Under the pieces are notes generated by a model. The model did no database searches. It had not been told where the DNA came from and was given only the letters and a program-made list of their open reading frames with translations. The position numbers and the translations under genes are program-made. A stretch of DNA of 64,000 nucleotides, from NCBI RefSeq assembly GCF_000380245.2, contig NZ_HG428743.1, positions 252,953 to 316,952 on the forward strand, given 5' to 3'. How positions within the stretch are numbered: the first letter of the stretch is position 1; the number at the start of each line of letters is the position of its first letter. Shown here in pieces: positions 16,491 through 24,715 of the stretch. The DNA comes from Bacillus massiliigorillae (GTDB taxonomy: Bacteria > Bacillota > Bacilli > Bacillales > DSM-1321).

Positions 16491-16928
16491 ATGTCAAATC
16501 AATTACACTCATTAATGAATACACAACTAACAAACTGGACGGTGCTTTACACAAAGCTTCATAACTTCCATTGGTATGTAAAAGGACCACATTTCTTTAC
16601 ACTACATGAAAAATTTGAAGAGTTCTACACAGAGACAGCTACTTATGTTGATGATATTGCAGAACGCTTATTAACAATTGGTGGACAGCCAGTTGGTACA
16701 TTAAAAGAAACATTAAAAATGGCAACAATTCAAGAAGCAAACGGCTCAGAAAAAGCAGATGAAATGGTTCAAATCATTCTTGATGATTTTAAAATTATCG
16801 CTAAAGATATTGAAACGTTATTAGAAGCAGCTGAAGAAGCGCAAGATGAAGAAACTGGTGATTTATTCTTAGGCATTAAAGCTACACTAGAGAAAAACAT
16901 GTGGATGCTTCAAGCATATTTAGGATAG
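16491..16928 (+). CDS. dps: Dps/MrgA-family ferritin-like protein
   Basis: 145 residues. The ferroxidase-site residues of Dps proteins are seen in LHNFHWYVKGPHFFTLHEKFEE and YVDDIAERLLTIGG. Dps dodecamers oxidise and store iron with H2O2 and protect DNA. It has a good AGGAGG site and lies in the same direction 62 bp after ahpC with no terminator between, so it is probably co-induced through PerR. Confidence 0.92.
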   Translation: MSNQLHSLMNTQLTNWTVLYTKLHNFHWYVKGPHFFTLHEKFEEFYTETATYVDDIAERLLTIGGQPVGTLKETLKMATIQEANGSEKADEMVQIILDDFKIIAKDIETLLEAAEEAQDEETGDLFLGIKATLEKNMWMLQAYLG

Positions 16929-17012
16929 AACGAACCAATAAAACAAGAACAAACAGAAATTAATCTAGAACATAAATATAAATACTACTTAATACGTCAA
17001 GGGGGAACAAAA

Positions 17013-17141
17013 ATGTATAATAATGAAAATCTTAAAACACAGTGGGAACAAATGGCTAGGGAACAAATGTTGGCAGAGAATAGATCGAAAGAAGAGATTG
17101 AATCTATTATCCGTCAAGCAAAACAACATGATAAATACTAA
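17013..17141 (+). CDS. 42-residue charged protein, third gene of the ahpC-dps unit
   Basis: Start ATG 17013 with AGGGGGAA 7 bases upstream. The peptide is highly charged and helical, with QWEQMAREQMLAENRSKEEI in the middle and no Cys or membrane segment. It follows dps by 84 bp and is followed at once by a strong terminator, so it is the natural end of the peroxide operon. I do not recognise a family. Confidence 0.7.
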   Translation: MYNNENLKTQWEQMAREQMLAENRSKEEIESIIRQAKQHDKY

Positions 17142-17146
17142 AAAAG

Positions 17147-17190
17147 AGAAACTCCATTTTGAAAAAAAATCAAAATGGAGTTTCTTTGTG
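17147..17190 (+). terminator. Terminator of the ahpC-dps operon
   Basis: 16-bp stem AGAAACTCCATTTTGA / TCAAAATGGAGTTTCT with an A-rich loop, followed by TTGTG. Confidence 0.85.
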
Positions 17191-17310
17191 AATCAACCCA
17201 GTAAATCTTGTGTTTCGTAGATTTTATCTCTACTGACAAAAAAGATTTTGTTTGTCAGAAAGTTCATATTACAAAAGTACATTTTCTTTATCTATTAAAG
17301 AGACCTATGC

Positions 17311-17336
17311 ACCTTCTATTAAAACAACATACCCTA
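17311..17336 (+). promoter_or_regulatory. Sigma-K-like promoter of the Cys/Arg peptide
   Basis: The -10 CATACCCTA (17328-17336) fits CATANNNTA exactly. CACC at 17310-17313 fits the -35 mACm at 15-bp spacing. The start point would fall about 20 bases before the ATG. Confidence 0.6.
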
Positions 17337-17365
17337 AAGTATACTAACGAATGGTGGTGTTGTTT

Positions 17366-17455
17366 ATGTTTGGCTTTGATGGATGCTGTTGTAGAAGACG
17401 TTGTTGTAGAAGAAGATGCTGTTGTAGAAGACGTTGCTGTAACTTCATTTGGTAA
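17366..17455 (+). CDS. 29-residue Cys/Arg-repeat peptide, probable spore-coat component
   Basis: After MFGFDG the peptide runs CCC-RRR-CC-RRR-CCC-RRR-CC and ends NFIW: ten Cys and nine Arg in 29 residues. At DNA level a unit of about 22 bp (GATGCTGTTGTAGAAGACGT...) occurs twice. GGTGGTG lies 6 bases before the ATG, an in-frame ATG five codons upstream has no site, and an intrinsic terminator follows at 17486. The sigma-K-like promoter suggests late mother-cell expression, so I infer a disulfide- or metal-linking coat peptide. No known family is recalled with confidence. Confidence 0.65.
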   Translation: MFGFDGCCCRRRCCRRRCCCRRRCCNFIW

Positions 17456-17485
17456 ATCACCGATAGATATTCATTCTAAATTTTG

Positions 17486-17510
17486 CAGCCATTTATGTGG
17501 CTGTTTTTTT
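17486..17510 (+). terminator. Terminator of the Cys/Arg peptide gene
   Basis: CAGCCA-N6-TGGCTG followed by seven T. Confidence 0.8.
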
Positions 17511-17604
17511 ATATTTGCATACTTCACCTATTTTTAATAACTTTTCACATTGATATAATTAAAAATTGATTGCAAATTGATAAAACATAATGAGGTGAGT
17601 TTAT

Positions 17605-18291
17605 TTGAAATTAAAAATTTCTCTGCTATTTATTTTATTATCTCTTGTCTTGGTAATCGTAATCTACATTTTTAACAAAGGAAAAGATATTAAAAATGTA
17701 GATAATATAACTAATCGACTCACTAAATCAATATCATTTGAAGAGTACATAAATAGTGCAAAAAGTGTTTACAAGTTCAAAGAAAATACAATACATATAA
17801 ATCTAGAAAGTAATGGTTCTTTTGAAAATCTAGATTTAAATGAAAAACTTATTTTACTCGAATACTTTGCTAAGCAACTACGTTATTTTATCCATATTGG
17901 AATGGATACTATATCTTCACAAAATGTAAAAATCACTATTGAAACAATCACAAAGAATAATGAATTTCAAGTTATGAATGAGGTTCCATATAAAAAAGCA
18001 TACGAGGCGAGTGAAAGTACATTTTTTATTAATGGTAAATATAATAAAACAAGCCGTTTATTAAGGATGGCTATACACAATGAGATAGCTAAAGATCCTA
18101 ACAGTGCACATGAACTTGAAATTATAGATTATGCAAAATATATTTATAATCTCATCACTAGCAATGGGAAATATTACGATTATGAAAGAGATACACCAAT
18201 TATACTAGATGCCATTCAAGAGAAATACGGTGTTACACTTGAAGAATTCGATGAAATATATATGAAACATTACCTTAATTTAGATTTATAA
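17605..18291 (+). CDS. Hypothetical membrane-anchored or secreted protein
   Basis: 228 residues. A hydrophobic N-terminal segment (about 4-24) looks like a signal anchor without a lipobox, so the rest should be outside the membrane. The remainder is a mixed alpha/beta domain rich in Lys, Asn and Glu with no motif I recognise. The start is TTG with GAGGTGAG 5 bases upstream. It is monocistronic, with a terminator right after the stop. Confidence 0.65.
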   Translation: MKLKISLLFILLSLVLVIVIYIFNKGKDIKNVDNITNRLTKSISFEEYINSAKSVYKFKENTIHINLESNGSFENLDLNEKLILLEYFAKQLRYFIHIGMDTISSQNVKITIETITKNNEFQVMNEVPYKKAYEASESTFFINGKYNKTSRLLRMAIHNEIAKDPNSAHELEIIDYAKYIYNLITSNGKYYDYERDTPIILDAIQEKYGVTLEEFDEIYMKHYLNLDL

Positions 18292-18300
18292 CTTTTCCTA

Positions 18301-18329
18301 TGCTCCTTTTCTAAGGAGCATCTTTTTTT
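18301..18329 (+). terminator. Terminator
   Basis: TGCTCCTT-N4-AAGGAGCA followed by TCTTTTTTT, 10 bp past the hypothetical gene. Confidence 0.8.
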
Positions 18330-18429
18330 ACAATTGATAAGTTTCAATCCTTCTAAGTCCTACATACGAAATTTAAGTTTCATATTTAGCCCTTGTTTCC
18401 TCAGAATATGTCCTAAAATCTTCTTTCAC

Positions 18430-18507
18430 TATTCTGCGCCGTTTGTTGCATAAGAAAAAGCTGTCTAAATGACAGCCTTACTCCTCTACTAAAACACCTG
18501 TTTGTTA
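18430..18507 (-). repeat. R1 repeat, full-length copy
   Basis: Near-identical to the copy at 2597-2671: CCGTTTGTTGCATAAGAAA, hairpin GCTGTC-TAAAT-GACAGC and tail CTACTAAAACACCTG. It is downstream of the minus-strand gene at 18562. Confidence 0.7.
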
Positions 18508-18561
18508 AATTCATTTATTCACACTAACAAGCTACGTCCCTCTTAGACCATTGGCAAAAAC

Positions 18562-18753
18562 TCAGTAAATGGTATTAAAGCACCACACAATAAGAATGAT
18601 ACTCACTACCCCCCAAGCTATATTTCCTATTATCCACCAAACTATAGATTGAGTAGTTGCACTTTTCTTACTTTCCATATTTCTTTTTATAAAAATGAGA
18701 ACCACAAATCCGGTTATGATGAAACCAATAGTTAACCAAAGTAATAAGTACAC
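18562..18753 (-). CDS. Small two-helix membrane protein
   Basis: 63 residues with a GTG start and two membrane helices (about 2-23 and 38-60) separated by a short basic loop KRNMESKKSATTQS. GAAGGGA lies 7 bases upstream. An R1 repeat serves as terminator. Unknown function. Confidence 0.5.
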   Translation of the reverse strand: MYLLLWLTIGFIITGFVVLIFIKRNMESKKSATTQSIVWWIIGNIAWGVVSIILIVWCFNTIY

Positions 18754-18900
18754 TTTAGATCCCTTCTTTTTAGGAGCTTCCCTTCACAATTATTATATTT
18801 TAACATAAATATCCAACTACCTTCTTCTCTATAATAATCCATATGTTTAACATTGATAATCTTCAATAGAGAAATCCTCTTTGATTGCTTCTACTTTAAA

Positions 18901-20010
18901 TCAAAGAATAGCAAGCCCTTGCGATCCAAGGTAAGAAAGGTTAGTCCAAGCAGCTACCTGCAATCTAACTAGACTCCCATCATCTTGAATAGAAAAAACA
19001 GAGACCGTACCCTGGTTTCCGTTAAGGGTGTAAAAATGCCGTCCATCTTTACTCACTCTAACATCCATCGGCAGTCCTGGAGCCGTTCCTGGCGGTGTAC
19101 TGGTAATATGCCCTACTACCGACAGTTCTCCATTGGGAGTGATTTGATAGGCGGAAATGGTGCCACTTAAGGTATTGGTAATGTATGCAAAGCGCTTATC
19201 CCTTGTTGCTACAACCCAACATGCGGTTTGATATCCGTTTGGTACAGAGCCACTGATCACATGAAGGCTCCCGTTGTCACTCATTGAATAAGATGAAAGG
19301 GCATTTGATTTTGCTTCAGTCACTAAGAGGATTTCAGGGGATACAAAATAAGCGCCCAATGGTCCTTGACCATAAGAGTCATTAACGATTGGTTCTGTAA
19401 CCTTACCATCTTCATTTACACGGAATACACTGAGATAGTTTGATGTAAACTCGGATACAAGGAGTTTTCTACCATCACGAGTGAAGAGAACTTGAGCAGG
19501 CTGAGCATTAAAAGTACTAAGAGAATGGGTAGATCCAGGAATTTGAGTAAGGCGTCCATTATTATCTATACGAAAAGCTGTAATATTAGAGGAGAAATTA
19601 TTAGCCTCATTGCCTACATTAGCAACATAGACAAGATTACCAAATACATCTACGGTATTAGGCTGAGCACCTCCCGATGGCTTCACATCCGCAAGAACGG
19701 GTACACCGGTATCAGTAATGATAAAACTGCTGATACTATGGTTACCCGCATTCACCGCAAGCAGCCAACGTCCATCACGGGATAAAGTTAAGGCCCCTTG
19801 TGATGTAAGTGGATCAATACCATCGTTTGTCGTTGCGGTGGAGACCTCCTTTGTGCCAGTACCTCTATCATAAGTTGGGTAGGAACCAACAAATGTAAGC
19901 AGCCCATTCATATCCCTGTAAAAAGTAATGATTTGATTCATTACTTCATTATTGGTCATCATGTAAACCATACTCGCCTTCACACGGAAAGGTTCATTGA
20001 TTATTTGCAT
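18901..20010 (-). CDS. Seven-bladed beta-propeller lactonase-family protein
   Basis: 369 residues with repeated blades, for example GALTLSRDGRWLLAVNAGNHSISSF, LFTRDGRKLLVSEFTSNYLSVF and VVATRDKRFAYITNTLSGTISAY. This is the 6-phosphogluconolactonase/YVTN fold. It has no signal peptide. Real lactonase activity is uncertain, since many of these proteins have no known substrate. ATG 20010 has GGAGG 9 bases upstream. Composition looks less AT-rich than the small genes around it, which may mean transfer. Confidence 0.75.
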   Translation of the reverse strand: MQIINEPFRVKASMVYMMTNNEVMNQIITFYRDMNGLLTFVGSYPTYDRGTGTKEVSTATTNDGIDPLTSQGALTLSRDGRWLLAVNAGNHSISSFIITDTGVPVLADVKPSGGAQPNTVDVFGNLVYVANVGNEANNFSSNITAFRIDNNGRLTQIPGSTHSLSTFNAQPAQVLFTRDGRKLLVSEFTSNYLSVFRVNEDGKVTEPIVNDSYGQGPLGAYFVSPEILLVTEAKSNALSSYSMSDNGSLHVISGSVPNGYQTACWVVATRDKRFAYITNTLSGTISAYQITPNGELSVVGHITSTPPGTAPGLPMDVRVSKDGRHFYTLNGNQGTVSVFSIQDDGSLVRLQVAAWTNLSYLGSQGLAIL

Positions 20011-20102
20011 TTTATACCCAACCTCCTTTCATAGTTTTATATGGTGTTTCTCCCTCTTACATTCCCCAAAATGATACAAATTGAATAGTCTAACCTTTAG
20101 CA

Positions 20103-20131
20103 ACAAAAAAAGACTGTAAAATAGCAGTCCT
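20103..20131 (-). terminator. Weak terminator of the WYL regulator gene
   Basis: On the minus strand GGACTG-CTATTTTA-CAGTC followed by seven T. The stem is only 5-6 bp. Confidence 0.55.
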
Positions 20132-20208
20132 TTAATTACAATAAACATGTTTAAAAGGGTAACTAGCAACCGGCAAACAAAACTGATTCACTCTATAATT
20201 AGTAATCC

Positions 20209-21171
20209 TTATGGGTAAGATAAACATACTCTCTCTTGTATCCCTTCTAAGACTTCTTTTGGTACTTCCTTAAACTTGATATCTTGACCTAGGAAAAGGA
20301 GCCAATTTATAATTTCGGTCAATTCTTCAGGATTAGTAACATTAATATAAGTCCTTAAAATACCTGTTGTTTGGTAAGGATTCGTATAGGCAATTGATAG
20401 TTTTAACGGATGGTATTTTTTGAACTGATTTATCGCCTTCGGACCAAGTTCAATGACGAGGTTAATTACTTCTTCCTGCTTACTAAGTTTCTCTAAAATT
20501 TGTTTCTTACTTAATCTTTTATCCGTAAGGTATGGTTTGACATCCGTTAAATGATCGACAGAGAAAATCTGTCTCTTATTATCCTTTAAGTCAAATCCCT
20601 CAATCAACCAATAGCCTTTTTCATGATAAAGGTGCAAGAGATAAATTGGATAAATCTTCGTTTCCTTCTCTTCTTTGATCGATATCAATAAATATCTATC
20701 CAAAAGAAGAATTTGAATGAGTTTTTCTAACACTGGATGAGGTAGGTCTGATAATTCAAGGAGGTCAGGATTATTAGGGTTGGTCCCTTCAAAAAGCAAA
20801 ATTTGATTTAAAAGAACAAGGTCATCTTGCTGGTTTGCGGAGATGAGGCCAAGTAACTTTTCAGCTAAAGACTGTCGACTTTTTAAATAAGGGAGTTGTT
20901 TATTTCTTGTGGCCATAAAGGCAATAAACAAAGCTTTAATTTCATTATCGGTAAAGCGAACAGTGGGCAACACAGAGTTATTCATGACAAAATAACCCCC
21001 ATCCCTCCCAACTTCAGCGACAAGTGGCATCCCCATAGCTTCAATTTCTCTTATATCTCTAATAGCTGTCGAACGAGAAATATTAAATTCTTTCATGATT
21101 TCAGAAATGGTAAAGTGGGAGCGATTGTTGATATATCGCATGATGATATTAATTCGTTCAATTTTTTTCAT
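20209..21171 (-). CDS. WYL-domain transcriptional regulator (YafY/DeoR-like)
   Basis: 320 residues. The N-terminal HTH_11 winged helix is residues 1-60 (FTISEIMKEFNISRSTAIRDI and VGRDGGYF). The central WYL domain contains YHEKGYWLIEGFDLKDNKRQIFSVDHL, and a C-terminal WCX region follows. It is transcribed divergently from a GyrI-like small-molecule-binding protein gene, with an inverted repeat between them. This pairing is common for regulators that control such a neighbour. Ligand unknown. Confidence 0.85.
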   Translation of the reverse strand: MKKIERINIIMRYINNRSHFTISEIMKEFNISRSTAIRDIREIEAMGMPLVAEVGRDGGYFVMNNSVLPTVRFTDNEIKALFIAFMATRNKQLPYLKSRQSLAEKLLGLISANQQDDLVLLNQILLFEGTNPNNPDLLELSDLPHPVLEKLIQILLLDRYLLISIKEEKETKIYPIYLLHLYHEKGYWLIEGFDLKDNKRQIFSVDHLTDVKPYLTDKRLSKKQILEKLSKQEEVINLVIELGPKAINQFKKYHPLKLSIAYTNPYQTTGILRTYINVTNPEELTEIINWLLFLGQDIKFKEVPKEVLEGIQERVCLSYP

Positions 21172-21182
21172 TGGGTCCTCCT

Positions 21183-21209
21183 AAATAGTATCATTTTTTG
21201 ACACTATTT
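21183..21209. promoter_or_regulatory. Inverted-repeat operator between the WYL and GyrI-like genes
   Basis: AAATAGT-A-TCA and TGA-C-ACTATTT form a dyad with one mismatch. It overlaps the plus-strand TTGACA (21198-21203) and lies about 12 bp before the WYL start codon. Confidence 0.65.
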
Positions 21210-21282
21210 AAGGCTATTATAAACTCATCAAGTGAAAAGACAAATCATTTGATTAATTTTCAAAAAGAGGCAGGTTTTGAAC

Positions 21283-21762
21283 ATGGAAAAGTATACTCTA
21301 GAAGAAAAAGATGCATTCATCGTTTTAGGTATTGGAACTGAGATTACAAGCGATTATACAGACTTTGCTGGCATAAATAAGGAAAAGGCAGACTTTTGGT
21401 CAGCCATCAAACAAGATGGAAGACTTAATAAGTTGAAATCCATAGCTGAAAATGACTACATTTTTGCCGTAAACGAAGCAGTAAATAACAAGATGATGCA
21501 CTATGCTGGTGTCATGACAGATGCATCAATAGAAGAAGCATCCAGAGAGATTCAATTCCCTAAGGGGCAATATCTAGTTGTTAAAGGAGAAGGACAGACG
21601 GCAGATGAATTGAGTAACAAGCTTACTGGTATTGCCTTTGGACAAGTCTTGCCAGAAGTAAAGAATTTTGCCTATGTCGGCGGACCTAATGCAACAGTTG
21701 AGATGGGGATACGAGATGGCTTAGTATTTGGTGAAATGTGGATTCCTGTTGTTAAGAAGTAG
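21283..21762 (+). CDS. GyrI-like/AraC effector-binding domain protein
   Basis: 159 residues from ATG 21283 (AGGCAGG upstream). A single domain with the pattern of stand-alone GyrI-like proteins: VLGIGTEITSDY near the start, FPKGQYLVVKGEGQTADEL in the middle and EMWIPVVKK at the end. These bind hydrophobic small molecules, or in GyrI inhibit gyrase; which applies here is unknown. It is controlled, by inference, by the divergent WYL regulator. Confidence 0.75.
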   Translation: MEKYTLEEKDAFIVLGIGTEITSDYTDFAGINKEKADFWSAIKQDGRLNKLKSIAENDYIFAVNEAVNNKMMHYAGVMTDASIEEASREIQFPKGQYLVVKGEGQTADELSNKLTGIAFGQVLPEVKNFAYVGGPNATVEMGIRDGLVFGEMWIPVVKK

Positions 21763-21800
21763 ACAAAAATGATAGTGGAGAAATTCATCCATATGCTTAA

Positions 21801-21830
21801 AAGATACCTTTTATTAGGTATCTTTTTTCA
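21801..21830 (+). terminator. Terminator of the GyrI-like gene
   Basis: AAGATACCT-N5-AGGTATCTTTTTT. It abuts the end of the convergent NTF2-like gene. Confidence 0.8.
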
Positions 21831-22238
21831 TTTCACTTCAATTACATAAGAAGTACATTCTTTTATTTTAGAATTATTACGTGAACTACTAAATCTGTAC
21901 ACATTACAGAATGCATAGCTCTTTTTATTTTCAAACAATAAGGAACCATTCACAGAACCGTCGTAACCGTGAGCAATAAATTTACTAATTTCTAGTTCTG
22001 TTACTAGATTATTTTGCATTTGTTTTACTGTTTGGACGAAATTTTCTTTTCCTTGAATGAGCTTGTGACCTATTATATTCCAACAAAAATCATCCGTGAT
22101 ATTATCAATAATAAACTCCATATTGTTTCTAGCAAAAGAAATGGTTAATTCCTTTAGAAAATTCTTTTTAGGTGCATTGCCACAATCATCTGGGCAAATT
22201 ATTTTTACGTCATCGTTTTGATAATTTGAACTAGACAT
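21828..22238 (-). CDS. NTF2/SnoaL-like protein
   Basis: 136 residues. A cone-shaped alpha+beta NTF2-like fold is suggested by FLKELTISFARNNMEFIIDNITDDFCWNIIG, GKENFVQTVKQM and ISKFIAHGYDGSVNGSL. The N-terminal 25 residues carry an extra Cys pair (CPDDCGN). The role may be a small enzyme or a binding protein. No neighbouring pathway gene helps. Confidence 0.7.
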   Translation of the reverse strand: MSSSNYQNDDVKIICPDDCGNAPKKNFLKELTISFARNNMEFIIDNITDDFCWNIIGHKLIQGKENFVQTVKQMQNNLVTELEISKFIAHGYDGSVNGSLLFENKKSYAFCNVYRFSSSRNNSKIKECTSYVIEVK

Positions 22239-22294
22239 TTTTTATACCTCAGTTTGTTTAAATTCTATATCGTATGAGATGTATTACGTAGTTT

Positions 22295-22480
22295 TCACTT
22301 TTTATTCTTATTAATTATATCCTCTAGCTCTTTTATTCTTTGACTATTGTTAGTTATCATTCCAAACAATATCCCAAACATAATGCCTATCCCTAGACCA
22401 AGTGGTGCTAAATGAAATTGACCAAATAGTAGAAACCCCAACAAACCAGCAACTGTCATATATAGAAACGTCATATTCAT
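22295..22480 (-). CDS. Small membrane protein with charged C-terminus
   Basis: 61 residues from ATG 22480, with AAAGGAG just upstream. Two Gly-rich hydrophobic segments (about 3-22 and 28-46), then a short coiled tail SQRIKELEDIINKNKK. A longer frame to 22543 has no ribosome site. Unknown function. Confidence 0.55.
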   Translation of the reverse strand: MNMTFLYMTVAGLLGFLLFGQFHLAPLGLGIGIMFGILFGMITNNSQRIKELEDIINKNKK

Positions 22481-22657
22481 TAAGCTCCTTTCAATTATCT
22501 GCGAACAAATATATATAATCCAAACATAATCTTCAAAAAACATCGTTCATCTGCCGTTCATATTCCTTTTATATACTGAGCTCAAACAGTAATTATTAAT
22601 AATTCATTTGCTTCAAGGTAACACTGTTTAGATTAATTAAAAAAGTGAGTGATTTGA

Positions 22658-23032
22658 ATGCTTGTATTAGCAATTATATTCATTACGGCAGCATTATTAT
22701 TTTATTCTGTGGGAGTATGGTCAGAGAAATTTCAAAATATATTAAAACCATGGCATGTAATCATTTTTTGGTTAGGATTAGTGTTCGACACTATTGGAAC
22801 AACTATAATGGAAAAAATGGCATTGGAAGGATCTCTATTTAGCTTCCATGGTATAACTGGTTTATTAGCCATTTTATTAATGTTATTCCATGCTATCTGG
22901 GCAACAATTGTTTTGATTAAAAAGGATAAAGTTATGATGGTAAAATTTCATAAATTAAGTATCATTGTTTGGTTATTATGGTTAATTCCTTATATATCAG
23001 GAATGATTTATGGAATGACAAATAATTTTTAA
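22658..23032 (+). CDS. HsmA/TIGR03987-like membrane protein
   Basis: 124 residues with four membrane helices containing conserved His (PWHVIIFWLGLVFDTIGT, FHGITGLLAILLMLFHAIWATIVL and KFHKLSIIVWLLWLIPYISGM). The pattern agrees with the HsmA/TIGR03987 family, whose His residues suggest haem or metal binding; the function is not settled. A 14-bp palindrome AATTATTAATAATT at 22591 lies in the promoter region and could be an operator. Confidence 0.7.
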   Translation: MLVLAIIFITAALLFYSVGVWSEKFQNILKPWHVIIFWLGLVFDTIGTTIMEKMALEGSLFSFHGITGLLAILLMLFHAIWATIVLIKKDKVMMVKFHKLSIIVWLLWLIPYISGMIYGMTNNF

Positions 23033-23084
23033 TATAATTGATTACAACACCCTTAGCTTAGTTAGGTTACGTTGTTGAGAATAA

Positions 23085-23120
23085 AATGACCACGCATATT
23101 GAATATATGTGTGGTCATTT
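23085..23120 (+). terminator. Terminator of the HsmA-like gene
   Basis: Stem of 16 positions AAATGACCACGCATAT / ATATGTGTGGTCATTT with one G-T pair and a 3-base loop. Confidence 0.8.
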
Positions 23121-23199
23121 ACTTTTCTAAAACTATCCTCAACCGTTTGTTCCATAAGAAACGAACACGAAAGTTATGTACCGTTAGTAAATATTTATA

Positions 23200-23508
23200 T
23201 CAGCTAACCATTGTTTTTTTCGAAAGAATATCTTTAATTGCACCTATAATTCCAGGTACAAGAAGTACAATACCAAAAAAGACTGTAAATAAGTTGAAGT
23301 GTGTTGTTTCATAAAAAGAAAACCACTCTCTAAAAATTGAAGACTCAGCAATTCTTCCAAATAACGTTCCATCAATATCCTTCAAATTAGGTATCCACCC
23401 AGTTATCTCAAATGTAATGAAAAATATTTGTGACAATAAAAATGTACCAATAAGAGATACCCATGGCCTTTTGAAAAATGGTATTGGATTCTTTGGTTTA
23501 TCAGCCAA
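23200..23508 (-). CDS. Two-helix membrane protein, possibly YfzA-like
   Basis: 102 residues with a TTG start and AAGGAGGG 7 bases upstream. Basic N-terminus (ADKPKNPIPFFKRPW), helix 1 at about 17-38, an extracellular-type loop with WFSFYETTHFN, and helix 2 at about 73-92. Length and layout recall B. subtilis YfzA, which I suggest only tentatively. An incomplete R1 repeat lies 40-60 bp downstream. Confidence 0.5.
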   Translation of the reverse strand: MADKPKNPIPFFKRPWVSLIGTFLLSQIFFITFEITGWIPNLKDIDGTLFGRIAESSIFREWFSFYETTHFNLFTVFFGIVLLVPGIIGAIKDILSKKTMVS

Positions 23509-23602
23509 GAAATATACCCTCCTTGTTAAATTGCATATATAAGTATACGAGAAAACAAGGGGTAAGTTTCAAAATATGTCATATTTTCCAAATAAGAATC
23601 TT

Positions 23603-24538
23603 TTACTGCTGCTTTTTATCTAAAAGGTGAAGATCCCATCGTTCTTCTATTAATGTAGTTTCTGCCCATTCGTCATTTGTTTTTTCTTCTGTTTTAGTAA
23701 AATTAAATTTTCCATATAGATGACGAGCTGCTTCTAAAATACTGACCGTCCATAAGAAAATATGCTGATAGTTTTGTGCTTTACAGAAAGTAATGGCTGT
23801 GTTTATTAGCTTATTGCCAATGCCTAAACCTTGATACTTGTCATCAATAACAAACCATCTGAGCTGTGCTTCTGTTTCACTAGACTTCGTTATCGCAATA
23901 GAGCCGACGTTTTCACCATTTACCTCAGCAATCCAGAGCGCTCCTCCTTCTTGATCGAGCATAAAATCCGTTAAACCTTTCATCACATAATATTCAAATA
24001 CTTGTTTGAAATGGTATGTTTCACCGTATAGCTTTCCGTGAAGCTGTGCAACATATCCGATGTCTCCAGCTTGATATGGACGAATAACAACTTCTGGCAT
24101 CAAAGAATCTTCTTTCGAGCCAATAGATTTAATGGTTTGCATAGACGATACAAGGGTTGAAATTTCTTTTTGTGAGAGACTATGTATCATTTTATCTACA
24201 CCAATATTTGCACTTTCAACCAAATCGTTATAGATTTTATCGCCATACTCTGTGAGATATAGTAAATATTGTCTTTTATCCTCATTTGACTGTGTTCTTG
24301 TGACGATATTTTCAGCTTCAAAGCGTTGAATAATTCGGCTCATATAGCCCCGATCAATACCTAACTTGTCTTGAATTTCCGTTGCGGTACTACCATTACT
24401 TAGCTTAATTTCTGTTATAATACGTGCCTCTGTTAATGGAAAAGGTTGATTATAAATCTCTTGATCGATTTTCCCTAGTACATTGGCATAATATCTATTG
24501 AATTCCCGGATTTTTTCTATATATTGAATGAATTTCAT
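23603..24538 (-). CDS. MarR regulator fused to a GNAT acetyltransferase
   Basis: 311 residues. The N-terminal half is MarR: LTEARIITEIKLSNGSTATEIQDKLGIDRGYMSRIIQRFEAENIV and SNEDKRQYLLYLT. From about residue 150 it is a GNAT domain: VVIRPYQAGDIGYV, LRWFVIDDKYQGLGIGNKLI and ARHLYGKFNF. Such fusions are common in Bacillales, and the acetyl-CoA-binding part may sense or modify a ligand. The perfect 27-bp inverted repeat just upstream is surely its operator, so it is autoregulated. It is monocistronic. Confidence 0.88.
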   Translation of the reverse strand: MKFIQYIEKIREFNRYYANVLGKIDQEIYNQPFPLTEARIITEIKLSNGSTATEIQDKLGIDRGYMSRIIQRFEAENIVTRTQSNEDKRQYLLYLTEYGDKIYNDLVESANIGVDKMIHSLSQKEISTLVSSMQTIKSIGSKEDSLMPEVVIRPYQAGDIGYVAQLHGKLYGETYHFKQVFEYYVMKGLTDFMLDQEGGALWIAEVNGENVGSIAITKSSETEAQLRWFVIDDKYQGLGIGNKLINTAITFCKAQNYQHIFLWTVSILEAARHLYGKFNFTKTEEKTNDEWAETTLIEERWDLHLLDKKQQ

Positions 24539-24587
24539 GAAGTCGCCTCCTAATATTCTGAAATTTTAAACTGCTGATAGTATATTT

Positions 24588-24614
24588 TATATAGTTGACT
24601 CAGTCAACTATATA
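24588..24614 (-). promoter_or_regulatory. Perfect MarR operator
   Basis: Two perfect 13-base arms (TATATAGTTGACT and its complement) around a single base, 50 bp before the MarR-GNAT start. The left arm contains TTGACT, so binding could block a -35 box. Confidence 0.8.
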
Positions 24615-24660
24615 ACACTAAAGAATGAAAACTTTAAAATGGAGGACGCTTCGATAAATG

Positions 24661-24715
24661 AGTAAAAAAAAGAGCTGACAATAGCTCTTAATCCGGAAGA
24701 AAAGCGCCTGTTAGC
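24661..24715 (-). repeat. R1-related terminator repeat
   Basis: On the minus strand it starts at the stop codon of the lipoprotein gene (TGAGCTAACAGGCGC) and ends in AGAGCTATTGTCAGCTCT plus a T-run. The hairpin differs from other R1 copies but the tail is shared. Confidence 0.6.

Noticed and set aside
17208..17537. 109-codon plus-strand frame across the Cys/Arg peptide
   Set aside because: Its middle is the shifted frame of the Cys/Arg repeat, and it runs through the terminator at 17486. The shorter frame has the promoter, ribosome site and terminator.
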